From JALJPB01 sp963933115 (GTDB lineage Bacteria; Pseudomonadota; Gammaproteobacteria; Enterobacterales; Alteromonadaceae), in the NCBI GenBank assembly GCA_963933115.1, contig CAWVSL010000007.1, positions 44,521 to 108,520 on the forward strand: DNA of 64,000 nucleotides. Direction: 5' to 3'. The notes beneath the pieces are model-generated. The model was not told the origin of the DNA. It saw only the letters and a list, made by a program, of their open reading frames with translations, and did no database searches. Shown piece by piece: positions 46,553 to 56,002 of this stretch. The first letter of the stretch is position 1. Each line of letters begins with the position of its first letter. The translations under genes were made by a program, and so were the position numbers.

Positions 46553-46677
46553 GCTTTTTAAATAAATTTAACTAATTGTTTTAAAAGACTTTATTATTAT
46601 AAAAAAAACACTTCAAACTTAACGTTTAATAAAATACACTATTTGTTAGTGAAATAAACCAATTATTAGGTCAAGCA

Positions 46678-47790
46678 ATGTCACGTTTTAATCAACAAGA
46701 TAATCTTATTGGGCAATCCAACAATTTTCTTGAGGTTTTAGAGCAGATATCTCAAATAGCGCCATTAAGCAAGCCAGTATTAATTATTGGTGAGCGTGGA
46801 ACAGGTAAAGAGCTTGTCGCTGCTCGACTTCATTATTTGTCAAAACGTTGGGAGCAGAATTATTTAAAGCTCAATTGTGCAGCTTTAAATGAAAACTTGC
46901 TAGAGACAGAGCTTTTTGGCTATGACAGCGGAGCATTTACTGGAGCAAATAAAAAGCACGAAGGTCGATTTGAACGTGCTAACAATGGCACACTGTTTTT
47001 GGATGAAATAGCAAATACATCAGGGCTTATTCAAGAAAAGTTATTAAGAGTAGTTGAATATGGCGAATTTGAACGAGTCGGTGGTTCTCGCACCATTAAA
47101 ACAGATGTTCGACTTGTTGCCGCGACCAATGAAGATCTGCCATCCCTTGCTGCAGCAGGTGAATTTAGGGCTGACTTACTAGATAGGTTAGCTTTTGATG
47201 TTATTACTCTTCCTCCTTTAAGAGAACGACCAGAAGACATAATGCTTCTCGCTGAAACTTTTGCCATTAATATGGCACGTGAACTAGAATTTGAGCTCTT
47301 TAGTGGTTTTACTGAAAAAGCGCGCAAAGCTATTATGGACTATCACTGGCCTGGCAATATTAGAGAACTTAAAAATGTGGTTGAGCGCAGTGTTTATCGA
47401 TGCAATAATCCTCATCTGCCCGTTCACGAGGTAGTGGTTGACCCATTTGAGTCACCTTATCGTCCAAAAGGCAGAATCAAGACTCGTGACAGAGTAGTAA
47501 ATAGTAATCATGAAAGAAGTGATGAGCATTCTAATGAACAACTCAGAACAAATAACTTAGATAGTCTCCAAACACCTTTACCGACAAAGCTAATGCAAGA
47601 CAATAAATTTCCAGTATCATTAAAAGACTTATCACAAAACTATGAAATAGACTTAATAACGTCTGCCTTGTCTACTTGTCAATTTAACCAGAAAAAAACA
47701 GCTCAAGCTCTAGATCTTACCTATCATCAGTTGAGAGGTTATTTAAAAAAATATAATTTACTAGATGGTAGTATTAACGATGAAAGCTAA
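46678..47790 (+). CDS. pspF: psp operon transcriptional activator PspF
   Basis: A 370-residue sigma-54 activator without a regulatory N-terminal domain. The AAA+ domain has Walker A GERGTGKE, the sigma-54 contact loop GAFTGA (SGAFTGANKKHEG), and the PspF-type WPGNIRELKNVVERSVYR. A linker of about 60 polar residues, longer than in E. coli PspF (325 aa), precedes a Fis-type HTH (KKTAQALDLTYHQLRGYLKK). It is divergent from pspA and overlaps the start of sapA by 11 bases, so sap genes may be co-transcribed with it. Confidence 0.94.
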   Translation: MSRFNQQDNLIGQSNNFLEVLEQISQIAPLSKPVLIIGERGTGKELVAARLHYLSKRWEQNYLKLNCAALNENLLETELFGYDSGAFTGANKKHEGRFERANNGTLFLDEIANTSGLIQEKLLRVVEYGEFERVGGSRTIKTDVRLVAATNEDLPSLAAAGEFRADLLDRLAFDVITLPPLRERPEDIMLLAETFAINMARELEFELFSGFTEKARKAIMDYHWPGNIRELKNVVERSVYRCNNPHLPVHEVVVDPFESPYRPKGRIKTRDRVVNSNHERSDEHSNEQLRTNNLDSLQTPLPTKLMQDNKFPVSLKDLSQNYEIDLITSALSTCQFNQKKTAQALDLTYHQLRGYLKKYNLLDGSINDES

Positions 47791-49426
47791 TCGTATTGGA
47801 TTCATTAAACGGGGTATTAAAATAACCTTTGCTTCGGCATTGGTTGCTTTGTTATCCTCATGCAGTTCTGAAGAGTCACTATCACTGAGTAACAAAAGTA
47901 TTGTTTATTGTGCTGAAGGCTCTCCTGAGAGTTTTAACCCCCAAATTATTACTTCTGGGACAACGGTCGATGCAACTGCCAATCAATTGTATAATCGATT
48001 AATTACATTTAGCTTAAAAAAAGATTCAATACAGCCTTCTATAGCAAAATCGTGGCATGTTACCCGTGATGGTAAAATGGTGACTTTTTATTTAAGAAAG
48101 GACATAGCTTTTCATCATACTGATTACTTTAAGCCTACAAGAACATTAAATGCCGATGATGTTCTTTTTAGTTTTAACCGAATATTAGATGAAAATCATC
48201 AATACCATCAAGTATCAGGAGGAAGCTATCCTTTCTTTCAAAGCGTACAATTGGACTCTTTAATTCAAGAAATAGAAAGGATAAACGACTACACTATCCG
48301 CTTCAAACTAAACCGTTCAGACAGTTCATTTCTCGCCAATTTAGCCACCGACTTTTCAGTTATATTGTCAGAAGAATATGCTCAACAACTTGCAAAAAGA
48401 AATGAACGTCAGCATATCGATGTATTTCCCATCGGCACAGGGCCATTTAAACTTAAAGAGTATAAAGTAGGGTCATTAATTCGTTATTACCGCCATGATG
48501 AGTACTGGCAAGGAAAAGTAGAATTAGAACAACTCGTTTTTGATATTACCCCAAGTAATACCGGTCGATTAACTAAATTGTTAACTAACGAATGTGATGT
48601 TGTTTCTTATCCTATTGCCCATGAAAAAATCATTGACCATCCTGATTTAACCCTTGAGTCAGTAACGTCTTTTAATGTCGCTTATTTAGGTTTTAACACC
48701 CAAAAAGCGCCTTTTAATAACAAAAAAGTCCGCCAAGCTGTTGCCTACGCAATAGATAAAAAATCGATTGTAGAAACTATTTATTCAGGTAAAGCTGAAA
48801 TAGCTAAATCATTATTACAAAGTGCATCATGGGCATACGATGATAACGTTGTTGACCAAATATATTCTATCGCTAAAGCAAAAGAATTACTCAAGGAAGC
48901 AGGATTTGAAAACGGCTTTGAGATTGATATATGGGCAATGAATGTGCAACGCCCTTATAACCCAAATGCACTGACAATGGCTAAACTTATTCAATCAAAC
49001 TTAAAAGCTATTGGCATAGAAGTTAATATTGTCAGTTATGAATGGGCGACATTTTTACAACGGGTAGGCAAAGGTGAGCACCAAACGGTATTATTAGGCT
49101 GGACCGCTGATCATCCAGACCCTGATAATTTTTTTACTTCACTACTTAGTTGTGCTGCCGTAAGTACTGGTAATAATTCAACACGTTGGTGTAATGAAAA
49201 ATTTGATGAACTACTTAAAAAAGCACTAAAAACCAGTAATATAAAAAAGAGAAAGGCATACTACTCTCAAGCTCTTTCTATGATAGCACAAGAAATACCG
49301 CTATTACCTCTAGCACATTCAAAGCGTTACCAGGCTAGGTCTAATTTAGTAACAGGTGATATTTTATCTTCTTTTGGTGGTATTGACTTTTCTACTGTTA
49401 CTAAAGTTGCTAGGAGTAGTAAATAA
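47780..49426 (+). CDS. sapA: Peptide ABC transporter substrate-binding protein SapA
   Basis: A 548-residue family 5 solute-binding protein. The ATG at 47780 gives a basic N-region and signal ending LLSSCSSE, so it is a likely lipoprotein. SBP motifs: VYCAEGSPESFNPQ, DGKMVTFYLRKDIAFH, LNADDVLFSFNRI, VRQAVAYAIDKKSIV and GWTADHPDPDNFFTSLL. It starts inside the pspF 3' end and is followed by sapB after one base. The Sap system is linked to antimicrobial peptide resistance and putrescine or peptide handling. Confidence 0.92.
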   Translation: MKANRIGFIKRGIKITFASALVALLSSCSSEESLSLSNKSIVYCAEGSPESFNPQIITSGTTVDATANQLYNRLITFSLKKDSIQPSIAKSWHVTRDGKMVTFYLRKDIAFHHTDYFKPTRTLNADDVLFSFNRILDENHQYHQVSGGSYPFFQSVQLDSLIQEIERINDYTIRFKLNRSDSSFLANLATDFSVILSEEYAQQLAKRNERQHIDVFPIGTGPFKLKEYKVGSLIRYYRHDEYWQGKVELEQLVFDITPSNTGRLTKLLTNECDVVSYPIAHEKIIDHPDLTLESVTSFNVAYLGFNTQKAPFNNKKVRQAVAYAIDKKSIVETIYSGKAEIAKSLLQSASWAYDDNVVDQIYSIAKAKELLKEAGFENGFEIDIWAMNVQRPYNPNALTMAKLIQSNLKAIGIEVNIVSYEWATFLQRVGKGEHQTVLLGWTADHPDPDNFFTSLLSCAAVSTGNNSTRWCNEKFDELLKKALKTSNIKKRKAYYSQALSMIAQEIPLLPLAHSKRYQARSNLVTGDILSSFGGIDFSTVTKVARSSK

Positions 49427-49427
49427 G

Positions 49428-50456
49428 ATGTTAATTTTCACTATTAGACGACTTAATTTATTTTTCTTTACCATGATATTACTCACTATCGTTTCTTTTA
49501 GTTTGAGTTTTCTATTCCCGGGAGATTCCTTAATAAATCTTTCAGGTCATATCAACACAACCCCCGAACAACTCAAAGATTTGTCACAAGAGTATCAAAC
49601 AAAAAATTCAATATTCATACAATACTACGCATATTTAGGACACATATTAAGTGGTGATTTAGGCCTGTCGATGTCAAGTCAAACGCCAATAAACACCGAA
49701 ATTGCTAATTTATTACCTGCGACAATAGAGCTGAGCATGGTGGCCTTATTTTTGTCTATGGTGATTGGTATACCTTTAGGTTTTATCGCAGCAATTAAGC
49801 ATAATAAGACGGCTGATAATGTTATTTTATCTTTTGCAATGATTGGGTACTCTATTCCAGTATTTTGGCTTGGATTATTAGCAATTTCAATATTCTCAAT
49901 TATATTTCCATGGCTCCCCTCCTCAGGACAAATTAGTTTATTGTTTGAAATTGAGCACGTTACGGGTATTCAGTTTATCGATATTTTACTTTCCGATAAT
50001 GTTTATAAATGGCAAGCATTTCAAGATGCTAGTACACATATTATTTTACCCGCCTGTGTTATTGCCATGGCTCCAGGTACAATATTTATTCGATTAGCTC
50101 GTACATCAATGCTGGAAGTATTAGAAACAAGTTATATTCGAGCAGCAAGTGCAAAAGGGCTCACCTTTAAGCAAATCATCTATCGACACGCGATTAGAAA
50201 CGCCTTAGTAAAAATTATCCGTCATGTTGGTTTACAATTTGCTAATCTAGTGACGCTTGCCATGGTAACTGAAGTGATCTTTAGTTGGCCTGGTATTGGC
50301 CGCTGGTTGATTGAGAGTATCTATCAAAGGGATTACACAGCTATCCACAGTGGTTTATTGGTGCTCTCTTGTTTTATTTTTATTGTTCATATTTTAACTG
50401 ATTTTATCTATGCTGCACTTAACCCATTAGCGAGAGATAACAAACATGGCTCGTGA
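49428..50456 (+). CDS. sapB: Sap peptide transporter permease SapB
   Basis: A 342-residue DppB-type permease. The ATG at 49428 (MLIFTIRRLNLFFF) with AGGAG upstream is preferred over an opening 24 codons earlier inside sapA. It has an N-terminal membrane helix, a large periplasmic loop and a core of about five helices, with the EAA-like loop YIRAASAKGLTFKQIIYRHAIRNAL. Its stop overlaps sapC by 11 bases. Confidence 0.93.
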   Translation: MLIFTIRRLNLFFFTMILLTIVSFSLSFLFPGDSLINLSGHINTTPEQLKDLSQEYQTKNSIFIQYYAYLGHILSGDLGLSMSSQTPINTEIANLLPATIELSMVALFLSMVIGIPLGFIAAIKHNKTADNVILSFAMIGYSIPVFWLGLLAISIFSIIFPWLPSSGQISLLFEIEHVTGIQFIDILLSDNVYKWQAFQDASTHIILPACVIAMAPGTIFIRLARTSMLEVLETSYIRAASAKGLTFKQIIYRHAIRNALVKIIRHVGLQFANLVTLAMVTEVIFSWPGIGRWLIESIYQRDYTAIHSGLLVLSCFIFIVHILTDFIYAALNPLARDNKHGS

Positions 50457-51339
50457 AAAAATATACCAAGAAGAGGAGTTTCCCTCTCCATTTTTACAAT
50501 TATGGCAAATTTTCAGAAAAACACCCGTGGCAATGGTAGGATTTGGCTGTTCAATATTTTTAATTATACTGGCTCTTTTCTCTCCTGTTTTGACGCCTCA
50601 CTCAGCGATTGAAAGTAACTTAAATATGTTATTACTTCCACCTGCTTGGGATGATAACGGTAATATAAGTTTTTTATTAGGTACTGATGATTTAGGTCGG
50701 GATATGCTCTCTCGATTAATGAGCGGTGCGTCACTTACTTTTGGCTTAAGCTTTGTCGTGGTAATGATTGCTTTGATTATTGGTGTGTTTCTTGGTTCAT
50801 TATCGGCACTCACAACAGGATTAAAAGCCAGTTTTCTTAATCATTTTTTAGATGTGGTCCTTTCTATTCCCTCACTCTTACTTGCGATAATTATTGTCGC
50901 AATTTTAGGTCCTGGCTTGAGTAATACTCTTTGGGCAATCGTTATGGTCTTAATTCCTCAATTTATTCATATAACGCGGAACGCTGTAAAAGAGGAATTT
51001 TCAAAAGATTATGTTTTAGCTTCCCGATTAGACGGGGCAAGTTCACTCAGAGTACTAAGGTATTCAGTTTTTCCCAACATCATAGAAAAAATCATTAGCC
51101 AAGCAACACTCGCACAATCAGCTGCAATTTTAGATATCGCTGCTTTAGGATTTTTAGGGTTAGGTGCCCCTTTTCCACTACCTGAATGGGGTGCAATGCT
51201 AAAAGGTGGTATCGACTTATTCTATATTGCTCCATGGGCGGTATATCTACCAGGATTAGCTATTTTATTCTCTGTTGTCGCAACGAATTTAGTCGGCGAA
51301 GGAATTCGGCACGCACTTAAAATGCACAAGGAAAGTTAA
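50446..51339 (+). CDS. sapC: Sap peptide transporter permease SapC
   Basis: A 297-residue DppC-type permease: N-terminal helix (VAMVGFGCSIFLIILALFSP), LLGTDDLGRDMLSRLMSGA motif, and EAA loop YVLASRLDGASSLRVLRYSVFPNI. LGAPFPLPEWGAML near the C-terminus is typical. Its stop shares one base with the sapD start. Confidence 0.93.
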   Translation: MAREKIYQEEEFPSPFLQLWQIFRKTPVAMVGFGCSIFLIILALFSPVLTPHSAIESNLNMLLLPPAWDDNGNISFLLGTDDLGRDMLSRLMSGASLTFGLSFVVVMIALIIGVFLGSLSALTTGLKASFLNHFLDVVLSIPSLLLAIIIVAILGPGLSNTLWAIVMVLIPQFIHITRNAVKEEFSKDYVLASRLDGASSLRVLRYSVFPNIIEKIISQATLAQSAAILDIAALGFLGLGAPFPLPEWGAMLKGGIDLFYIAPWAVYLPGLAILFSVVATNLVGEGIRHALKMHKES

Positions 51340-52328
51340 TGAACTTACTTGATATTAGAAATTTATCGATAGAACTGATCACCGGTAATGAAAAAATTCT
51401 CGCTGTTGACAGGGTCAGTCTTACGATGAAAGAAGGTGAAGTACGTGGTTTAGTGGGTGAGTCTGGTTCTGGAAAGTCACTGCTAGCTCAAGCTATAATT
51501 GGTGTTTTAGATGATAAATGGCAAGTACATGCCGATAGATTTCACTGGAGAGGTCAAGATTTACTTAGGTTAACACCAGAAGAGCGTAAACAAATCATTT
51601 CAAAAGATGTTGCCATGATTTTTCAAGAGCCTATGTCATGTTTGGATCCCACGACAACAATTGGAGCCCAACTTGAAGAAGCAATAGATGAGTTACAATT
51701 ATCGGGAAACTTTTGGCAAAAACGTCAGCAAAGAAAGAAGGCGATAATAAAACTACTGCACAAAGTTGGCATAAAAAGACATATTGAATGTATTAACAGT
51801 TACCCTCATCAACTTACTGAAGCTTTGTGTCAACGGATAATGATCGCCATTGCATTAGCAAAACGGCCATTATTATTAATTGCTGATGAACCGACTGCGG
51901 CAATGGAAACAACTAATCAAGGTCAAATTTTTAGATTATTAGCCAGTCTGAATCAATTAAAGAATATGTCCATATTATTGATAAGTCATGACCTAGAAAA
52001 TATTACTCACTGGACCAATACGATAACCGTTATGTATAGCGGCCAATTTGTTGAGGCAGGTACAACTAATCAAATATTCAATCAACCTTTTCATCCTTAT
52101 ACAAAAGCATTAATCGATTGTAGTCCAAAGGGCAATATTCACTTACCCGCTAAATCAAGGTTGATGACACTACCAGGGAGCATACCTATTTTGCAGCATT
52201 TACCTATTGGTTGTCGTCTGGGACCTCGTTGTCCAAGAGCACAGCAAGAATGTGTTCAAGCACCCAAAGTTAAAAATCACCATGGCCATCAAGTTAGTTG
52301 TCATTTTTCTTTAAAAGGGAGTAAGTAA
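51339..52328 (+). CDS. sapD: Sap peptide transporter ATPase SapD
   Basis: A 329-residue ABC ATPase of the oligopeptide type. Walker A GESGSGKSLL, Q-loop MIFQEPMSCLDP, Walker B LLLIADEPTAA and H-loop ISHD are all present. The ABC signature reads LTEALCQRIMIAIALA instead of LSGGQ, the same kind of change known from E. coli SapD. It has the C-terminal oligopeptide/dipeptide domain with GCRLGPRCPRAQQEC. It pairs with SapF. Confidence 0.93.
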   Translation: MNLLDIRNLSIELITGNEKILAVDRVSLTMKEGEVRGLVGESGSGKSLLAQAIIGVLDDKWQVHADRFHWRGQDLLRLTPEERKQIISKDVAMIFQEPMSCLDPTTTIGAQLEEAIDELQLSGNFWQKRQQRKKAIIKLLHKVGIKRHIECINSYPHQLTEALCQRIMIAIALAKRPLLLIADEPTAAMETTNQGQIFRLLASLNQLKNMSILLISHDLENITHWTNTITVMYSGQFVEAGTTNQIFNQPFHPYTKALIDCSPKGNIHLPAKSRLMTLPGSIPILQHLPIGCRLGPRCPRAQQECVQAPKVKNHHGHQVSCHFSLKGSK

Positions 52329-52329
52329 A

Positions 52330-53112
52330 ATGACAACTCTTTTAGAAGTCACTGACTTAAGTAAAACTTATAAATTGAAAGGTTATTGGTACAACCGGAA
52401 AACTGTTACCGCACTTGAGCCTTTATCTTTTGTTCTTGAAGCCTATAAAACGTTAGCGATTGTTGGCGAAGTGGCGTCAGGAAAGTCAACATTGGCCAAG
52501 TTACTTGTTGGTGCAGAAAAACCCAGTACAGGTAAAATAAGGTTAAATGGCCAATCCTTGGAGGCAGGTCATTTTAAACAGCGTTGTCAACATATTAGAA
52601 TGATATTCCAAGACTCTGGCACAACGCTTAATCCTAGCTTAACGATTCAAAAATTATTAGATGAACCATTAAAACTCAATACCAATTTAAATGAACAAGA
52701 ACGTACACATTTAATTGGTACAACGTTAAAAAAAGTAGGTTTGCTCGCTGATCACATGAACTTTTATCCTCATATGTTTTCAGGTGGTCAAAAACAGCGT
52801 ATATCGCTCGCTAGGGCTATTATTCTTGAACCTCAAGTAATCATACTAGATGAAGCATTGGCATCACTAGATCCCTCTCTGCGCTCTCAAATGGTAAATT
52901 TACTGCTCGACCTTCAACAACAAATGGGTTTGGCTTTTATTTTAATTTCACATAACTTGGGAATAGTAAAACACTTTAGTGATGACACGATGGTTTTATC
53001 TAATGGTAAAGTTGTTGAGTATGGTAAAACTAGTGACTTAATGGCGCGCCCAAAACATAAATACACGCAAAAACTTCTAATGAGCCAACGGTATCAGTTA
53101 GTTAATAAGTAG
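52330..53112 (+). CDS. sapF: Sap peptide transporter ATPase SapF
   Basis: A 260-residue ABC ATPase: Walker A GEVASGKSTL, Q-loop MIFQDSGTTLNP, intact signature FSGGQKQRISLARAI, Walker B VIILDEALASLD and ISHN. With an intact signature it complements the degenerate SapD in the dimer. It is the last gene of sapABCDF, one base after sapD. Confidence 0.93.
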   Translation: MTTLLEVTDLSKTYKLKGYWYNRKTVTALEPLSFVLEAYKTLAIVGEVASGKSTLAKLLVGAEKPSTGKIRLNGQSLEAGHFKQRCQHIRMIFQDSGTTLNPSLTIQKLLDEPLKLNTNLNEQERTHLIGTTLKKVGLLADHMNFYPHMFSGGQKQRISLARAIILEPQVIILDEALASLDPSLRSQMVNLLLDLQQQMGLAFILISHNLGIVKHFSDDTMVLSNGKVVEYGKTSDLMARPKHKYTQKLLMSQRYQLVNK

Positions 53113-53228
53113 TGTAAATCTAATGTCTGCATTATGAGTTCTAACATCAAGTTCGGCTCATACATTTATGCTTATAAAAATGACTGTTTAACCGTTGACT
53201 AACCCTTCATAAAATATCTCCCTGGCAT

Positions 53229-53252
53229 AAAAAAGGCTGCAAATGCAGCCTT
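53229..53252 (-). terminator. Terminator of ppiD
   Basis: GGCTGC-ATTT-GCAGCC hairpin followed by six Ts on the minus strand, about 30 bases after the ppiD stop. On the plus strand it may also serve sapF, where TTCTT follows. Confidence 0.85.
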
Positions 53253-53277
53253 CTTAAAAACTTTACCCGATAATATT

Positions 53278-55191
53278 TTAGTAAGTAGTCGTAACCTCAG
53301 AAACTTCTCGACGACTTATTTGTGCGTTAACTTTTAATGATGCAACATAACTGTTATAGGCAGACTGTGCTAATTGCGTTACTTGCTTTTTAGTGATGTT
53401 ATCATCAATATCGATAACAGCAGAACCTTCAATAACGTTTTGAAGTTCCAACAAAGCTAAATCACCATTTGATAAAGTTACTGTTGATGCTGAAATATTA
53501 CCTTCGCTAGGGTGAGGTAACACAAAAGCTTCTTTAATAATACTTTGGTCAATATCGCCACCAAAACGCGCCAATGCAACTTTAGCCACAAAACTTGATT
53601 TCACCGCAATTAATGCTTGCGAAATATCGTTACCCGCTTTAAATTCGCTTAATAATTGTTCAGCCGTCACTAACGCCTTACTTGTCGATTTTTCGGCAAT
53701 AAGCGCCGTTTCAATTTGTTCACTCACCTCAGCTAACGGTTTAACTTGTGCCGCTTGGTATTCACTCAAACGAACAACGATAGCTAAATTGTCATTGACT
53801 TCGATAACATCTGAATTAACATTATCATTGAGTACTAAATCAGAAAATATTGCGTCAATTACCTGTGGGTTATTAAAAGGCAATATGTTGCCAGCACGAG
53901 ATAACCAATCTGATGTTTCTACTGACAAATTAACAGCTTGTGCCGCATCATCTAAACTATCAGGGAATTCAAAACTAATTTGTGCCATTTCCTGCTGTAA
54001 GGCAAAGAAATTGTCTTGAGCTTTTTCGTTGCTAACCTTAGCTTCTAATTCATCACTAACTTCTGTAAAGGCTTTAGTCTGCTCTGCTTTTAAATCCGTT
54101 AATTGAATAAGATGAAACCCAAATTCAGATTTGACAACTTTACTGACATCACCAACTGCAGCAAGAGTGAATGCACTCTCATCAAATGCTGGGTCCATGA
54201 CTCCAGGTTCAATCCAATCTAAGTCACCACCATTTTCACCACTAAAAGTATCCGTAGAGTGTGCAGATGCCAGTGTAGCAAAGTCTTCACCTTGGTTAAC
54301 ACGAGTGAGAAGTGATTCAATTAAAGATTGAGCTACTGATTCATCGTCACCAAATTCAATCAAAATATGTGAAACTCTACGTTGTTCTGCTTGACGGTAA
54401 TTATCAATATTATTTTGATAATATTGATTAAGATCTTCTGCGGAGACCTCTACTGCTTTCGCTATTTCATTGACATCTAGAATAAGATAATCAACTTTAA
54501 CTTTCTCTTGATTTTCAAAGCGAGTTTGGTTGGCTAAGTAGTAACTGTTAATTTCTTCATCACTCACTTCAACTGTCGATTTAAACTGCTCAGCAGAGAT
54601 AGTAGCAAAACGAATATCACGTTTTTGGTTTTCTAATACACTCAACATCTCTTCTTGATAAGGCAAATTAAACTCACTAGACACAAGACCTTGGCTCAAT
54701 TGACGACGGGCCATCTCAATACGAAAATAATCTCTAAAATCAGAAGATTGGTAAAAGCCCGCTTGGTTAATAATGGCTAAGTAACGATTATTATCAAAAA
54801 CACCATCTATTTGGAATTCAGGCATTTCACGAATAGTTTTCTTCAAACGTTCATCTGAGACTCTAATGGATAATTCCATGCTACTTTGGTTAATTAATGC
54901 TTCATTGATTAAATTATCTAAAACACCATTACGAAAATTAGCCATGTAGTTACTATCAGCTGATAGAGTTTCGAACATTTGTCCAAATTGCTGCTCCATT
55001 CGAGCACGTTGATTTTGATAAGCTTTATCAAAGGTATTTTTTGTGATTTTTTGACCATTGACTTCTGCAACAGAAGTATCAACTGAATTGGAATAATTAC
55101 CAATACCAGCAACAGCAAAAGTTAAAATGATCAAACCAAGGATAGTTTTAGCAATACCCCCTTGTGATTTTTCTCTGATATTTTCTAACAT
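53278..55191 (-). CDS. ppiD: Periplasmic folding chaperone PpiD
   Basis: A 637-residue inner-membrane-anchored chaperone. One N-terminal membrane helix (TILGLIILTFAVAGIG, residues 15-30), a SurA-like N-domain, and a parvulin (PPIC) domain at about 270-365 (RRVSHILIEFG, GGDLDWIEPGVMDPAF). It helps proteins leaving the SecYEG channel. It is downstream of hupB, with a terminator between, as in E. coli. Confidence 0.94.
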   Translation of the reverse strand: MLENIREKSQGGIAKTILGLIILTFAVAGIGNYSNSVDTSVAEVNGQKITKNTFDKAYQNQRARMEQQFGQMFETLSADSNYMANFRNGVLDNLINEALINQSSMELSIRVSDERLKKTIREMPEFQIDGVFDNNRYLAIINQAGFYQSSDFRDYFRIEMARRQLSQGLVSSEFNLPYQEEMLSVLENQKRDIRFATISAEQFKSTVEVSDEEINSYYLANQTRFENQEKVKVDYLILDVNEIAKAVEVSAEDLNQYYQNNIDNYRQAEQRRVSHILIEFGDDESVAQSLIESLLTRVNQGEDFATLASAHSTDTFSGENGGDLDWIEPGVMDPAFDESAFTLAAVGDVSKVVKSEFGFHLIQLTDLKAEQTKAFTEVSDELEAKVSNEKAQDNFFALQQEMAQISFEFPDSLDDAAQAVNLSVETSDWLSRAGNILPFNNPQVIDAIFSDLVLNDNVNSDVIEVNDNLAIVVRLSEYQAAQVKPLAEVSEQIETALIAEKSTSKALVTAEQLLSEFKAGNDISQALIAVKSSFVAKVALARFGGDIDQSIIKEAFVLPHPSEGNISASTVTLSNGDLALLELQNVIEGSAVIDIDDNITKKQVTQLAQSAYNSYVASLKVNAQISRREVSEVTTTY

Positions 55192-55374
55192 TATTGTCTC
55201 TTTATTTATTCAGGGTAAACCCTGCAATTATTTGTTTGTGATTTTATCAGATGAAAGGCATCGCTTGAAGTCGAAAAAGACGATAAATTCAAATAAATTA
55301 TTTTATAATTTTATCAAAAGTTTTTATATTGAGCTAATGATGATATTCAATAAGAAATATGATACTCAGATACA

Positions 55375-55399
55375 AAAAGACCACCTTTAGGTGGTCTTT
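55375..55399 (-). terminator. Terminator of hupB
   Basis: Stem AAAGACCACC/GGTGGTCTTT with a 4-base loop and a T-tract (TCTTTTTG) on the minus strand, about 37 bases after the hupB stop. Confidence 0.88.
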
Positions 55400-55435
55400 A
55401 GCATAATTAGATGTGTAACTTATAATTAATTAAAA

Positions 55436-55711
55436 TTAAGCGTTACAAGCGTCTTTTAATGCTTTACCAGCTTTAAATGCTGGTATTTTAGCTGCAGCGA
55501 TTTGAATCGTAGCACCAGTTTGTGGGTTACGACCTGCACGAGCTGCACGGTCACGTACAGAAAATGTACCAAAACCAACTAGAGCAACTTGTTCACCACT
55601 TTTTAATTCATCAGTAACAGCATCTATGAATGAGTCTAAAGCACGACCTGCTGCAGCTTTAGAGATATCAGCACCATCAGCAATTTTTTCGATTAGTTGA
55701 GATTTGTTCAA
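55436..55711 (-). CDS. hupB: DNA-binding protein HU-beta
   Basis: A 91-residue HU protein. The start is TTG at 55711 ([15 protein letters not shown]), the conserved HU N-terminus, with an AGGGGAAG ribosome site just upstream; the frame opens 22 codons earlier with an ATG that would add unrelated residues. HU signatures [35 protein letters not shown] and the C-terminal [10 protein letters not shown] are present. It follows lon as in E. coli. Confidence 0.95.
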   Translation of the reverse strand: MNKSQLIEKIADGADISKAAAGRALDSFIDAVTDELKSGEQVALVGFGTFSVRDRAARAGRNPQTGATIQIAAAKIPAFKAGKALKDACNA

Positions 55712-56002
55712 AGTAACTTCCCCTTCAGTTTTTATTGTACGACACCATCTTTTTTTTTTAGCGTCCTGCAGAAACATTATTAGTTTGTTTCTTTGAACAT
55801 CAAATGTCGAGTTATATGCATACGATTGGATAAGGTATAAAGTATCCTTATTATCCTTAAGCCCTATAAATACGAGGGCTTAGCGTCATTTGCGTACATA
55901 ACTTACCACAATTTCAGAGTTTAAAAAGCGAAAATTTCAGTTTTATTACCTTTTTTTCCACTTTTCGTATCTTTTTAATCGTAAAAAGGCAATTTTAGTA
56001 AC
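55712..56002. other. Spacer between lon and hupB with a hairpin
   Basis: A perfect 8-base stem TAAGCCCT/AGGGCTTA (55858-55865 with 55875-55882, 9-base loop) lies in the lon-hupB gap. There is no T-tract on the minus strand, so it is either a weak lon terminator or part of the hupB leader. Confidence 0.45.
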
